From: DAXETY01 sp051155755
GTDB lineage: Bacteria; Desulfobacterota; Desulfobacteria; Desulfobacterales; SG8-13
NCBI GenBank assembly: GCA_051155755.1
Contig: DAXETY010000167.1
Span: 1 to 38,394, forward strand
Length of the DNA stretch: 38,394 nucleotides
Direction: 5' to 3'
The notes beneath the pieces were generated by a model. It was not told where the DNA came from and made no database searches. It was given only the letters and a program-made list of their open reading frames with translations. How positions within the stretch are numbered: position 1 is the first letter of the stretch; every line of letters begins with the position of its first letter. Below, piece by piece: positions 1 to 8,400 of this stretch. The position numbers were made by a program, and so were the translations under genes.

Positions 1-4
1 CGCT

Positions 5-1552
5 GTGCTTGTCTCTGCGGTGCTTTGCAGCAGCTGCACCATGGTGGGGCCGGATTTTGTCAAACCCGATGCACCGGTGCTGACCGAATGGATCGAATCC
101 CGCGGCATGGGGATAAAAACAGCACCCGCCGATTACACGGACTGGTGGAAGGTGTTCAATGATCCGGTACTGAATCGCCTGGTGGAAGATGCCTATCAGC
201 AAAACCTGACCCTTCAGATCGCCGGCTTGCGCATACTCCAGACCCGCGCTCAACTGGGTGTGCTGATCGGAAACGCTTATCCCCAGAAGCAACAGGCCCG
301 GGGCGGTGCCGCCCGCAATCACCTGAGTGAAAATGCGCCCAACAGCTTAAACATCGATGACACCTTCTGGCAATACAATGTCGGCTTCGATGTAGCCTGG
401 GAACTGGACATCTGGGGAAAATACAGGCGCGCCATCGAATCCGGGGTGGCCGATATGAAATCTTCCATCGCCAACTATGATGATGTTCTGGTTTCGCTGA
501 CCGCCGAAGTGGCCCGCACCTACGTTCTGCTGCGCACCTTTGAAGAACGACTCGAAATCGCCAGGGAAAATGTGAAAATCCAGCAGCGCTCACTGGAAAT
601 CGCCAAAATCCGTTTCAGGGCCGGAGCGGTCACCGAACTGGATGTGGCTCAGGCAAAATCTTTGTTAAGAAGCACTGAGGCCCTCATTCCGCGTCTAGAA
701 CTAAGCGTGCGACAGGCGAAAAACGCTCTGGCTTCTTTGCTGGGCAAATTGCCGGGTGAAATCGATGCCATGCTCAGCGGCTCCCGGCTCATTCCCAAAG
801 CCCCTTTACAGGTGGTGGTCGACATCCCGGCCGAATTATTGCGACGGCGGCCCGATATTCGGCTGGCCGAATACCAGATTGCCACCCAGACACCGTTGAT
901 CGGTGTATCCAAAGCCGATTTGTTTCCGGCCTTTGAGCTGTTCGGCTCCTTCGGTTTGCTTACCAGCAGTTCCCGCAACACAAAGGCCGGCGGGCCTGGC
1001 GGCAGCAGTTTCAGTGACCTTTTTAAAGCCGAGAGCTTTGAATTCTTCGGCGGCCCGTCGATTCGCTGGAACCTGTTTAACTACGGCCGTATCACCAACC
1101 GGGTGCGAATCGAAGACGCCCTGTTACAGCAACTGATCGTCAACTACGAGGACACCGTGATCAAGGCGCAGCAGGAAGTGGAAGATTCCCTGGTGGGATT
1201 TTTGCGGAGACAGGAAGAGGCCGGATTGTTGCTGGACAGTGTGCAAGCCTCCCAGCGATCGGTGAGTCTCTCCATGTTGCAGTACAGGGAGGGATTGGTG
1301 GATTTCCAGCGCGTGCTGGACGCCCAGCGCTTTTTAACCGATCAGCAGGACGTTTGGACGGCCACCCGCGGTGATGCCATTGTGAATCTGGTTGCCCTTT
1401 ACAAAGCGCTCGGCGGCGGCTGGCAAATCCGAGAAAGCCTGCAATTCGTGGCCGAGGAAAATATCGAAGCCATGCGCCAGCGCACCAACTGGGGGGATTT
1501 GCTCGATCTTAATCTTAATGGGGTAGATCTTAATGGGGTCGGGCCACAGTAA
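5..1552 (+). CDS. TolC/NodT-family outer-membrane efflux lipoprotein (5' end cut by window)
   Basis: This is the outer-membrane channel of a tripartite (RND- or ABC-type) efflux pump. The N-terminus CSSCTMVGPDF has the lipid-attachment Cys followed by the GPDF/Y-x-x-P pattern typical of OprM/NodT lipoproteins. Two helical repeat halves follow, each with the W-x-L/N-(D/N)-(L/I/Y)-(W/F)-G motif: WELDIWGKYRR (about residue 132) and WNLFNYGRI (about residue 357). The end LYKALGGGW is also typical. Only four bases lie upstream of the GTG at 5, so the true start and most of the signal peptide may be outside the window; the adaptor and pump genes would also be to the left. The last ~15 codons, rich in Leu-Asn-Gly-Val, are written by the REP repeats beginning at 1514, so the original C-terminus has been replaced. 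Family assignment is firm; the substrate cannot be told. Confidence 0.9.
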   Translation: MLVSAVLCSSCTMVGPDFVKPDAPVLTEWIESRGMGIKTAPADYTDWWKVFNDPVLNRLVEDAYQQNLTLQIAGLRILQTRAQLGVLIGNAYPQKQQARGGAARNHLSENAPNSLNIDDTFWQYNVGFDVAWELDIWGKYRRAIESGVADMKSSIANYDDVLVSLTAEVARTYVLLRTFEERLEIARENVKIQQRSLEIAKIRFRAGAVTELDVAQAKSLLRSTEALIPRLELSVRQAKNALASLLGKLPGEIDAMLSGSRLIPKAPLQVVVDIPAELLRRRPDIRLAEYQIATQTPLIGVSKADLFPAFELFGSFGLLTSSSRNTKAGGPGGSSFSDLFKAESFEFFGGPSIRWNLFNYGRITNRVRIEDALLQQLIVNYEDTVIKAQQEVEDSLVGFLRRQEEAGLLLDSVQASQRSVSLSMLQYREGLVDFQRVLDAQRFLTDQQDVWTATRGDAIVNLVALYKALGGGWQIRESLQFVAEENIEAMRQRTNWGDLLDLNLNGVDLNGVGPQ

Positions 1553-1604
1553 GAGACTGATTATTCTCTTAATGGGGTCGGGCCACAGTAAGAGACTGAT
1601 TATT
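1514..1604 (+). repeat. Left REP array of the RAYT element (GGGGTCGGGCCACAG units)
   Basis: Two identical 37-bp units, 1529-1565 and 1568-1604, each begin CTTAATGGGGTCGGGCCACA, with a truncated unit (CTTAATGGGGTAGAT) at 1514-1528. Each unit can fold by pairing CTTA with TAAG and TGG with CCA around the GGTCGGG core. The array encodes the last codons of the efflux gene and overlaps the transposase stop codon (1600-1602). Confidence 0.9.
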
Positions 1605-2394
1605 CAGTGCTTACATCCCAAAAATGGGCATTTTCAGAACCTATATCCTCCTTTTTGTCCCTAAAATTGGCCTTATAGGGAGCAGTCTCCTCCCGGAGAT
1701 GATACCCCTCACCGCCTTCTATGACATCCCTACCCTTTACTTTAAAGCCCAGTTGCGTTTTCACATTCTCGACAAATGGCCTGCTTCCCACAGCGATACT
1801 AGCCGTCCACTCATCTTGACGGACTTGCACACCGCTTCTCAGGTATTCTTCTACCCAGCCTTTGTGGCTCTTCTGAAGCTGATCGTAGGAACCAGCTCCA
1901 ATCAACCATCGCAGTTTCTCATAGTCGATCAAAATGTTCTTTCTTCGAGGCTCCTGGATGTCATTGTAGCCGGAGAAAGACCACTGGGAAGGATGACTGA
2001 CTTTACCGGCACGGACCATGTTCGTATCGATATAAACCATGCATCGCGCCAGATGTTCCCCGCTCTCCACGGCAGTCGCATGATAGCGGTCTTCCCAATA
2101 GGCTCCCTTTCGATGTTTTCTCTGATTGTATTCCTGACCGGTTCTCCCAGCAACCAGTTGCATCGATCTGGGGATGACCTCCCTCTTACCCGTATCGAAA
2201 ACCAGAAGGTGGACGTGGTTTGAGGTAATCATGTAGTTCAGGATCGTCAGTTCATACTTCTTCTTGGCCTGATACAGCCACTGCAAATAGCGATGGCGAT
2301 CCTTCGAAAACTTCAGGAGAAACTCCCCCTTATGGCACCGGTGAGTAAGATGCCAGATGAAACCTGGAATGAAGTGTCGCTTGGCTCTCGCCAT
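1600..2394 (-). CDS. REP-associated tyrosine transposase (RAYT, Y1/IS200-like)
   Basis: This is a single-strand DNA transposase of the Y1 HUH superfamily, the branch thought to spread and maintain REP palindromes. The 264-residue protein has the metal-binding HUH motif SNHVHLL (His60, His62) and the downstream conserved block EYNQRKHRKGAYWEDRYHA, in which Tyr89 is the likely nucleophile. The ATG at 2394 (MARAKRHF) is preferred over a TTG two codons earlier; no clear Shine-Dalgarno is seen before either. It is flanked by GGGGTCGGGCCA repeats in opposite orientations (1514-1604 and 2491-2546), the usual setting of a RAYT gene. No frameshift is visible, so it may be active. The 264-residue length and the extended C-terminal part after about residue 130 are more than the minimal catalytic domain needs. 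Confidence 0.9.
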   Translation of the reverse strand: MARAKRHFIPGFIWHLTHRCHKGEFLLKFSKDRHRYLQWLYQAKKKYELTILNYMITSNHVHLLVFDTGKREVIPRSMQLVAGRTGQEYNQRKHRKGAYWEDRYHATAVESGEHLARCMVYIDTNMVRAGKVSHPSQWSFSGYNDIQEPRRKNILIDYEKLRWLIGAGSYDQLQKSHKGWVEEYLRSGVQVRQDEWTASIAVGSRPFVENVKTQLGFKVKGRDVIEGGEGYHLREETAPYKANFRDKKEDIGSENAHFWDVSTE

Positions 2395-2411
2395 AGGCAA
2401 TCAGAGAAAAA

Positions 2412-2446
2412 CGCCCTTTTTGGCCCCCAAAAAGTCGATATAAGCC
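2412..2446 (-). repeat. A/T hairpin in the transposase leader
   Basis: Read on the minus strand this is CTTATATCGACTTTTT, a short G-rich loop, then AAAAAGGGCG. Hairpins of the same design (TATA, CGC/CGA, T5, loop, A5, GCG) recur at 29756-29793, 29918-29957 and 38222-38259, always downstream of a GGGGTCGGGCCA repeat. It is likely a conserved part of the element; whether it controls transcription or is recognised as DNA is unknown. Confidence 0.55.
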
Positions 2447-2490
2447 TATTTCAGAGGGCAGAATCTATAATTATTTGTGTTATATCAATT

Positions 2491-2546
2491 ACTAGCCGTG
2501 GCCCGACCCCATTTAGCATCACTAACCGTGGCCCGACCCTATTTAG
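2491..2546 (-). repeat. Right REP array of the RAYT element
   Basis: Two units, 2491-2516 and 2521-2546, read on the minus strand CTAAATGGGGTCGGGCCACG (second unit with AGGG in place of GGGG), 30 bp apart. They are inverted relative to the left array and differ from it in the outer arms (CTA/TAG in place of CTTA/TAAG). Confidence 0.88.
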
Positions 2547-2556
2547 ATTTAGAAAT

Positions 2557-3732
2557 TTAACAGAGCTCGAAGAGGGCTGCGGCGCCCATGCCGCCGCCTA
2601 CGCACATGGATTCCACGCCGTACTTGGCTCCCTTGGCTTTCATGTTGGCGAGCAGCGTTGCGGCCAGCTTGGAGCCGGTGCAGCCCAGGGGGTGGCCCAG
2701 GGCGATGGCCCCGCCGTTGAGGTTGACTTTTTCCGGGTCGATGCCCAGTTCCCGGATGCAGTACACGGCCTGGGATGCAAAGGCTTCGTTGATTTCGAAA
2801 ACGCCGATGTCCGCCAGCTTCATCCCGGCCATCTCCAGCAGCTTGGGAATGGCGTACCGCGGCCCGACGCCCATCTCCTCCGGTTTGCAGCCCACGGTGG
2901 TGTAGCATTTCAGCTTTGCCAGCGGCTGGATTTCCAGGGCCTTGAGTTTTTCTTCACTCATGATCACCACCGCGGCCGCACCGTCGGTGGTCTGGGAAGA
3001 GTTACCCGCGGTCACCGTACCGCCGGCGGCGAACACCGGATTCAGATTGGCCAATTTTTCCACGGTGGTGGAATCCCGAATGCCGTCGTCGAAATCCTGC
3101 AGGGCGCTTTTTTTACGGTAGGTTCCGTCCTCCTGGGGCTCGAACACGGTCGCCGGAGTCGGCACCAGTTCGGTGAACAGACCGTTTTTACGGGCCCTGG
3201 CCGCTTTCATCTGGGATTGATAGGCGAATTCGTCCTGCTGTTCCCGGGACACATCGTAGCGGCGGGCCACATTTTCCGCCGTAATCCCCATGGAAACATA
3301 CAGCTCGGCATGGTCGCGGGTATAGTCCGGATGCGGCCGGGGCATATATCCGCCCATGGGCACGTAAGTCATCGACTCTACGCCGCCGCCGATCATCACT
3401 TCCGTCCAGCCGGCCATCACCTTGATGGCGGCATTGACGATCGACTCCAGACCAGAGGCGCAGAACCGGTTGATGGTCACGCCGGTGACCGACTCCGGAA
3501 AACCGGCGATCTGGCCGGCCAACCGTCCGATGTTAAGCCCCTGCTCAGCTTCGGGGAAACAGCAGCCGATGGACAGGTCCTCGACGTCTTTCTTTTCGAG
3601 GTTGGGGGTCCGTTTGACCGCCTCATCCAGTATAAACGCCAGCAAATCTTCCGGTCGGGTATCTCGAAAAGCGCCCTTGTTGCGCTTGCAGCCGGGCGTC
3701 CGAATCGCCGTTACGATATAGGCATCTCTCAT
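2557..3732 (-). CDS. fadA: Acetyl-CoA C-acyltransferase (3-ketoacyl-CoA thiolase)
   Basis: It performs the thiolytic cleavage of 3-ketoacyl-CoA to acetyl-CoA and a shortened acyl-CoA, the last step of beta-oxidation. The 391-residue protein has the full thiolase signature: nucleophile Cys91 in NRFCASGLESI, the GHPLGCTGSKL block with His347, and the second catalytic Cys377 in CVGGGMGAA. The ATG at 3732 follows GGAGGG with good spacing. It lies 73 bp downstream of the multifunctional dehydrogenase/hydratase gene and is surely co-transcribed with it. Its 3' end abuts the right REP array, so that array may act as the operon's transcript end. It could serve acetoacetyl-CoA or longer chains; the operon partner favours general fatty-acid oxidation. 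Confidence 0.95.
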   Translation of the reverse strand: MRDAYIVTAIRTPGCKRNKGAFRDTRPEDLLAFILDEAVKRTPNLEKKDVEDLSIGCCFPEAEQGLNIGRLAGQIAGFPESVTGVTINRFCASGLESIVNAAIKVMAGWTEVMIGGGVESMTYVPMGGYMPRPHPDYTRDHAELYVSMGITAENVARRYDVSREQQDEFAYQSQMKAARARKNGLFTELVPTPATVFEPQEDGTYRKKSALQDFDDGIRDSTTVEKLANLNPVFAAGGTVTAGNSSQTTDGAAAVVIMSEEKLKALEIQPLAKLKCYTTVGCKPEEMGVGPRYAIPKLLEMAGMKLADIGVFEINEAFASQAVYCIRELGIDPEKVNLNGGAIALGHPLGCTGSKLAATLLANMKAKGAKYGVESMCVGGGMGAAALFELC

Positions 3733-3805
3733 TTGGGTCCCTCCTCCATACGATCCTTCAGCGGTTTTAAAAACCGGATATTGGTCCCGAAAGCAACCGA
3801 TGCGG

Positions 3806-6211
3806 CTAATTGCGCAGCGGTTTTCCGGTTTTCAGCATGTGTTCGATGCGGGCCTGGGTTTTTTCCTGATGCAGCAATTCCATGAAGGACTTGCGCTCCA
3901 GAGTCAGGATCACGTCTTCGTCGATCTCCGCGTTGACGCGCACCTGCCCGCCGCTGAAAACAAAAGCCACTTTCCGCGCCAGCATGGCATCATATTCACT
4001 GATAAACCGGCCCTTATTGAGGTTGTATATCTCGGCGGCCACCATTCCGTGGGCGGCCTCTCCCATCACTCGCACCGGTCGTTTTACCGGCGCAGCGTAG
4101 CCGGCTTCCGCCATTCGCAGCACTTCCTTTTTGGCTTCGCCGATCAGAGAATCGCGGTTGAAAACGATGCGATCCTGCGGCCTCAGGTAGCCCTTGGCCC
4201 GGGCATCGGCCGCCGAGCCGGAAACCTCGGCCATGGCGATCTTCATAAAAGCGGCCTTGAACAGCGGGCCGAAATCGAATTCGTCGACGGCTTCCGGGAT
4301 GTTGTCGATGTACCGGCGCCAGAGGTTCAGGCAACCGGTGCCGGCCGGCAGCACCCCGACGCCGACCTCCACCAGGCCCATGTAAAGCTCGGCGTGGGCG
4401 ACGATGCGGTCGACAGCCATGCAAAGTTCGCACCCACCGCCCAGAGCCAGTCCGAAAGGAGCCGCCACCACCGGGAACGGGGCGTATTTGGCTTTCTGCA
4501 GCACATTCTGCAGCTGGGCCACCATGGCTTCGATGTCCTCGTAGCGACCTTCCCCCAGGGCGGTGAGGATGCCCTTCAAATCCGCACCGGCGCAAAACGG
4601 AGCCGGCATTCCGCCGGCCTCGTTGCCGATCACCAGCCCGACGCCTTCCCGGTCAACGTGGTCCAGGGCCTGATCCAGACAATCCAGGATTTCGGCATTC
4701 AAGGAGTTCATTTTGGTGTGAAACTCCAGGCAGAATACATCGTCTCCCAGGTCCACCAGGGTGGCCGATGCGGTGCTCTGTACCGTCTTGCCGGCCGCCT
4801 TGAGCGCCTTCAGCGACACGATGTTTTCACTGACTTCGACTTCCCGGTAAGTTCGGGTGGCAAAATCGTAAAAATAGCGTTTGCCGTCTTGGTAGCGGTA
4901 AAAATCGGTGTGGCCGTCTTCGAGCATGGTCCGGATTTTCTCCGGAATCGTAAATCCGTCGGCCTCCATTTTCTGTACCGACTGCTTAAGGCCGATCGCC
5001 TCCCAGGTTTCAAAGGGGCCCATCTCGAAGTTGAACCCCCACTTCATGCCGTTGTCGATCTCCACGATCGTGTCGGCAATTTCGGGAATGCGGTTGGCGG
5101 CGTAGATCAAATTGTGGGCCAGCGCCTTCCAGGCAAAGCGGGCGGCCTTGTCGTCACCGTAAACCACGGCTTTCATTTTCTCCGGCAGGCTGCGGGCCTG
5201 GCGGGCCTGCTGCAGGCAGGGAAATTCCGGGGCATCGTATTCTTTGTATTCGAAGGTTTCCGGGTCGATGACTTTACGGATTTTGCTCCAGTCGGGCGCC
5301 AGTTCGGTCTTGTAAAAGCCGCCGTCGGCTTTTTTCCCCAGCAGCTTGCGTTCGATCATCGCGTCCACGAAATCCGGCAGGCGGAAGCTGTCGCGGGCTT
5401 CGTCCTCGGTCACCAGTTCGTAGGTGTTACGGGCCACATGGGCCAGCACGTCGAGACCGACCAGGTCGGCGGTTTTGAACATGGCGGTTTTGGGGCGACC
5501 CATGACCGGACCGAACACCGCGTCCACTTCCGGAATGGTGAGCCCCTCCTCGCGCATCAGCTGCATGGCCTTGACCATCCCCTGCACGCCGATTCGATTG
5601 GCGACGAAATTGGGCGTCTCCTTGGCCCAGACGATGCCTTTGCCGAGCAGCCGTTCCCCGTAATCGGCCATAAAATCGAGAATTTCGGGACGCGTGTCCG
5701 GACCGGGAATCATTTCCAGCAGGTGCATGTAACGCACGGGATTGAAAAAGTGTGTTCCGAGGAAATGTTGTTTGAATTCCGGGCTCAGGCCCTCGGACAT
5801 GGCTTTCAGCGGAATGCCGGAGGTGTTGGTGGATACGATCGCACCGGACTTTCGGACCGGTTCGATCCGCTGCAGCAGATCCTGCTTGACCTTCAGATTC
5901 TCCACCACCACTTCGATGATCCAATCGCAGTCGGCAATTCGTTCGAAGTCATCTTCCATGTTCCCGATGCGAATGCGTTCGGCGTCCTTGGGATGCATCA
6001 GCAGCGGCGGCTGGGCCGAAAGGATCCGATCGAATCCTTGTTTGACGATACGGTTGCGGGCTTTGGGATCGGATTTTTCATCTTCTTTCAAATCCGGTGG
6101 AACTATGTCGAGCAATGTCACCCGCACCCCTGCACTGGCCAGCAGTGCGGCGATGCCGCCGCCCATCACACCCGAACCGATGACTGCGGCTTTCCTGATC
6201 TTTCGAACCAT
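3806..6211 (-). CDS. fadN: 3-hydroxyacyl-CoA dehydrogenase / enoyl-CoA hydratase fusion (FadN type)
   Basis: This multifunctional beta-oxidation enzyme hydrates enoyl-CoA and oxidises the 3-hydroxyacyl-CoA with NAD. The order of domains is dehydrogenase first: Rossmann motif VIGSGVMGGG at residues 10-19, the 3HCDH C-terminal helical domains to about residue 420, then a crotonase-fold domain at about 430-640 with an oxyanion-hole segment (PFCAGADL) and LALGGGCEL. This is the reverse of E. coli FadB and matches Bacillus FadN (YusL). The ATG at 6211 is chosen because GGGGGAGG lies just upstream and because the 17-codon upstream extension would run through the operator palindrome at 6244-6261. 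The thiolase gene follows in the same operon. The gene has a strong promoter with an overlapping FadR-like site. Confidence 0.93.
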   Translation of the reverse strand: MVRKIRKAAVIGSGVMGGGIAALLASAGVRVTLLDIVPPDLKEDEKSDPKARNRIVKQGFDRILSAQPPLLMHPKDAERIRIGNMEDDFERIADCDWIIEVVVENLKVKQDLLQRIEPVRKSGAIVSTNTSGIPLKAMSEGLSPEFKQHFLGTHFFNPVRYMHLLEMIPGPDTRPEILDFMADYGERLLGKGIVWAKETPNFVANRIGVQGMVKAMQLMREEGLTIPEVDAVFGPVMGRPKTAMFKTADLVGLDVLAHVARNTYELVTEDEARDSFRLPDFVDAMIERKLLGKKADGGFYKTELAPDWSKIRKVIDPETFEYKEYDAPEFPCLQQARQARSLPEKMKAVVYGDDKAARFAWKALAHNLIYAANRIPEIADTIVEIDNGMKWGFNFEMGPFETWEAIGLKQSVQKMEADGFTIPEKIRTMLEDGHTDFYRYQDGKRYFYDFATRTYREVEVSENIVSLKALKAAGKTVQSTASATLVDLGDDVFCLEFHTKMNSLNAEILDCLDQALDHVDREGVGLVIGNEAGGMPAPFCAGADLKGILTALGEGRYEDIEAMVAQLQNVLQKAKYAPFPVVAAPFGLALGGGCELCMAVDRIVAHAELYMGLVEVGVGVLPAGTGCLNLWRRYIDNIPEAVDEFDFGPLFKAAFMKIAMAEVSGSAADARAKGYLRPQDRIVFNRDSLIGEAKKEVLRMAEAGYAAPVKRPVRVMGEAAHGMVAAEIYNLNKGRFISEYDAMLARKVAFVFSGGQVRVNAEIDEDVILTLERKSFMELLHQEKTQARIEHMLKTGKPLRN

Positions 6212-6243
6212 AACAACCTCCCCCCGTGGCAATTTGAAAAAAA

Positions 6244-6261
6244 TGAATGAATGCTCATTCA
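6244..6261. promoter_or_regulatory. FadR-like operator (TetR-type fatty-acid regulator)
   Basis: The 18-bp sequence TGAATGAATGCTCATTCA has perfect TGAATGA/TCATTCA arms. It matches the consensus of the Bacillus TetR-family FadR (TGAATGAMTANTCATTCA) at all but one fixed position. It abuts the -10 box of the beta-oxidation promoter, so a bound repressor would cover the transcription start. The regulator gene is not in the window. Confidence 0.75.
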
Positions 6262-6289
6262 ATTATCAAACCCGCGGCTTCAGTGTCAA
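6262..6289 (-). promoter_or_regulatory. Sigma-70 promoter of the beta-oxidation operon
   Basis: On the minus strand the -35 box TTGACA (6284-6289), a 16-bp spacer and the -10 box GATAAT (6262-6267) are seen. The start would be near 6255, inside the FadR-like operator, about 45 bases before the ATG. Confidence 0.8.
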
Positions 6290-6722
6290 GAAAAATTCAG
6301 GGCATCCAACCCGGCAGCACCCATTGCCTGCACAGTGACCGCAGAAACCGACCCTGTCAACCGGACGGGCAGGAGTTGCTCCACCTTTAACGCAGTATCG
6401 CATGTGTGGATGGCCGAGAGCCGACCGTTGCCGCTTCACGACACTGCATGCAAAAGACCCCTTCTTTAGAAGCCCCTCGCTCCGATTCGCGGCGCCCGAA
6501 CGGACAAGGGGCGGGCACGGTGGCCCGCCCTACGAAAGCATGCGGCTGCAGCCTTCCCCCGGCAATGGCAGGTACAGTGCCCTGCTCTTAGGAAAAAAAT
6601 GCGATGCTGCTAAAATGGCTGTGCAGGCGGCCAGCGGCGCCAGCCGATTTTCGCCTGCGCCGAAACAATGTTTACAGGCAAACTCCTGAAAAACGATTTT
6701 TTTTGACAGGTGGGAATGAGCG
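6290..6722. other. Intergenic region without a gene
   Basis: It lies between the divergently placed promoter of the beta-oxidation operon and the 3' end of the HD-GYP gene. Short open frames here have no recognisable content. The only structure seen is the GGGCGGGC hairpin at 6509-6530. Confidence 0.6.
6509..6530. repeat. GGGCGGGC...GCCCGCCC hairpin repeat
   Basis: A perfect 8-bp stem, GGGCGGGC, loop ACGGTG, GCCCGCCC, is followed by TACG. The sequence GGGCGGGCACGGTGGCCCGC resembles a palindromic repeat that occurs in many unrelated bacterial genomes. Only one copy is seen in this window. Confidence 0.6.
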
Positions 6723-8072
6723 TTAATTCTTCAAGCCGCCCACGGAGAATCGATGGTTGTTATCGGCCAGGATTTCCTGTTCTTCGCGCAGCTCTTTGCA
6801 GATCTGCCGGAAATGGTCTTCGACCTTCAGAAACACATCGACCACGTCGGGGTCGAAATGAGAGCCGCGCAACCCAACGATGATTTCACGGGCGCGATCA
6901 TGGCTGTAGGCTTCCTTGTAAAAACGCTTGGAAGTCAGGGCGTCATAGACATCGGCTAGGGCGACCATTCGCGCCGAAAGCGGAATCTGCTCGGCGTTCA
7001 GCCCCATGGGATAGCCGCTGCCGTCCCATTTTTCATGGTGATGGTAGGCGATTTCCTTGCCGAGGGTCAGGAAGGATTTTCCTTCGATGCGGGCGTCGAT
7101 GGCATTCAGTGCTTCACCGCCGAGCACCGTGTGGGTTTTGATGACCTCGAATTCGTCTTCGGTGAGTTCCTCGGGTTTGAGCAAAATGGCATCGGGGATG
7201 CCGACCTTGCCGATGTCGTGCAAAATGGAAGAACGATAGATATCCTCGATGTAGGCGGTGGTGATGTAGCCCCGGTACTTGGGCAGTTTGGCCATCTGTT
7301 CGGCGATGAGACGGGAATATTCACGGATGCGTTCCAGGTGTTTACCGGTGCCTTCGTCCCGGTATTCCGCCAGTTTGGCCAATCCAAGAATGGTTGCCGA
7401 TCGGGCTTCATGCAGCAAAGCGGCCAATTTTTGCTTTTCCCGTTCGTTTCTCAACCGTTCGGTGACATCCCGCATAACGCCGCCGAATCCGATCGGCCGA
7501 CCCTCCCGGTTTTTCTTCAGCGAAACCGAAAGCTCCAGAATTCGAGACCGGCCGTCTTTGCGCAGGATCTCGACTTCGGACATGTCGGCACTGCTTCCGG
7601 TTGTCAGCACGCGGCGGAAAACACGCCGCATACCTCGCAGATTATCGACGTTGACCAGGTTGCGCACATCGGTCCCGTCGAGCTCCGCGCAGGGGTATCC
7701 GAGCATCCGGCAGGCTGAATCGTTGAAAAAGTTCAACTTGCCTTTCAGGTCGATCTCGTAATAGCCCTCCTCGATGCTTTCCAGAATCGTGCGGTATTTC
7801 TCTTCACTTTCCTTCAACGCCTCTTCGGCATTTTTGCGATTGTTGATCGTGAACTGCACGTGAGAGCCGAAAAAGATAAAAAGGCAGAAGACGATGATCC
7901 GCGGCCAGATCTCATTGATATCCGGTCCGAGCAGATGGTTGAAAAAACTGACATCACGCGAAGTGAAGATGTTGAGCAGGGATTCGAGCACCCAGTAGGA
8001 GGCCGCCAGTCCGATGCCGATCAGCACCATCGAGTCGGCTACGCTGACGCGGTTTTTCAGATTAATTTTCAT
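6723..8072 (-). CDS. Membrane PAS domain / HD-GYP phosphodiesterase
   Basis: This is a predicted cyclic-di-GMP phosphodiesterase with sensor input. Order: two membrane helices in the first ~75 residues (MVLIGIGLAASYWVLESLL and IIVFCLFIFFG), a PAS/PAC domain at about 90-205 (EEGYYEIDLKGKLNFFNDSA; FGGVMRDVTE), a short coiled linker, then the HD-GYP domain at about 235-405 with HDIGK, a conserved HH pair (AYHHHEKWDGSGYP) and the GYP triad intact. All metal-binding residues are present, so it should be catalytic. The ATG at 8072 (MKINLKNR) is preferred; a TTG at 8153 would add a 27-residue hydrophobic segment that could be a further membrane helix, so the start is not certain. Its neighbour carries a PilZ domain, a c-di-GMP receptor. 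Confidence 0.9.
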   Translation of the reverse strand: MKINLKNRVSVADSMVLIGIGLAASYWVLESLLNIFTSRDVSFFNHLLGPDINEIWPRIIVFCLFIFFGSHVQFTINNRKNAEEALKESEEKYRTILESIEEGYYEIDLKGKLNFFNDSACRMLGYPCAELDGTDVRNLVNVDNLRGMRRVFRRVLTTGSSADMSEVEILRKDGRSRILELSVSLKKNREGRPIGFGGVMRDVTERLRNEREKQKLAALLHEARSATILGLAKLAEYRDEGTGKHLERIREYSRLIAEQMAKLPKYRGYITTAYIEDIYRSSILHDIGKVGIPDAILLKPEELTEDEFEVIKTHTVLGGEALNAIDARIEGKSFLTLGKEIAYHHHEKWDGSGYPMGLNAEQIPLSARMVALADVYDALTSKRFYKEAYSHDRAREIIVGLRGSHFDPDVVDVFLKVEDHFRQICKELREEQEILADNNHRFSVGGLKN

Positions 8073-8247
8073 GAACCAGCCTGCGATATAAACTACAAAA
8101 ATAATATAATGTATTACAATTGGGCCAAAAAAATATCCGGAATATCGGCTCAACTCGGAACTGGGCGCTCCAAAATGCCGCCGCCTTCCCCTGGACGAGC
8201 CCGCACGAATGAAACTTTGCGCAAGCTTGCCAAAACAATGACGGCCT

Positions 8248-8378
8248 CGTAAAAAATCAGCTCCGCGCGTGTGTCATCCCCGCAGAGATCTCGAGTTTAA
8301 CCATTTGAAATAACTTTGATATCGAGGTTCCCGCCTGCGCGGGAACGACAGAATTTTTATGAATTTCGACTTTTTACG
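8248..8378. repeat. 131-bp nested-palindrome repeat (MITE-like)
   Basis: The outer inverted ends are CGTAAAAAATC (8248-8258) and GACTTTTTACG (8368-8378), with one mismatch. Inside are a TGTCATCCCCGC / GCGGGAACGACA pair, a CTCGA / TCGAG pair, and a perfect hairpin GTTCCCGCCTGCGCGGGAAC near the right end. No open frame. It looks like a non-autonomous palindromic element between the HD-GYP and PilZ genes. Confidence 0.7.
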
Positions 8379-8400
8379 GTTCCATCAAAAATTGATCATA

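Larger units (their letters stand above)
1514..2546 (-). mobile_element. RAYT/REP element between an efflux gene and the thiolase gene
   Basis: The element consists of the left REP pair, the transposase gene, an A/T-rich hairpin leader and the right inverted REP pair. It occupies the whole space between the efflux gene and the 3' end of the beta-oxidation operon, leaving 10 bp before the thiolase stop codon. No target-site duplication is evident, as expected for this class. Confidence 0.75.

Noticed and set aside
3800..6250. 816-codon plus-strand frame opposite the multifunctional beta-oxidation gene
   Set aside because: It is the antisense shadow of a high-GC gene; composition (His/Gly/Val/Phe) is typical of such shadows and no domain is visible.
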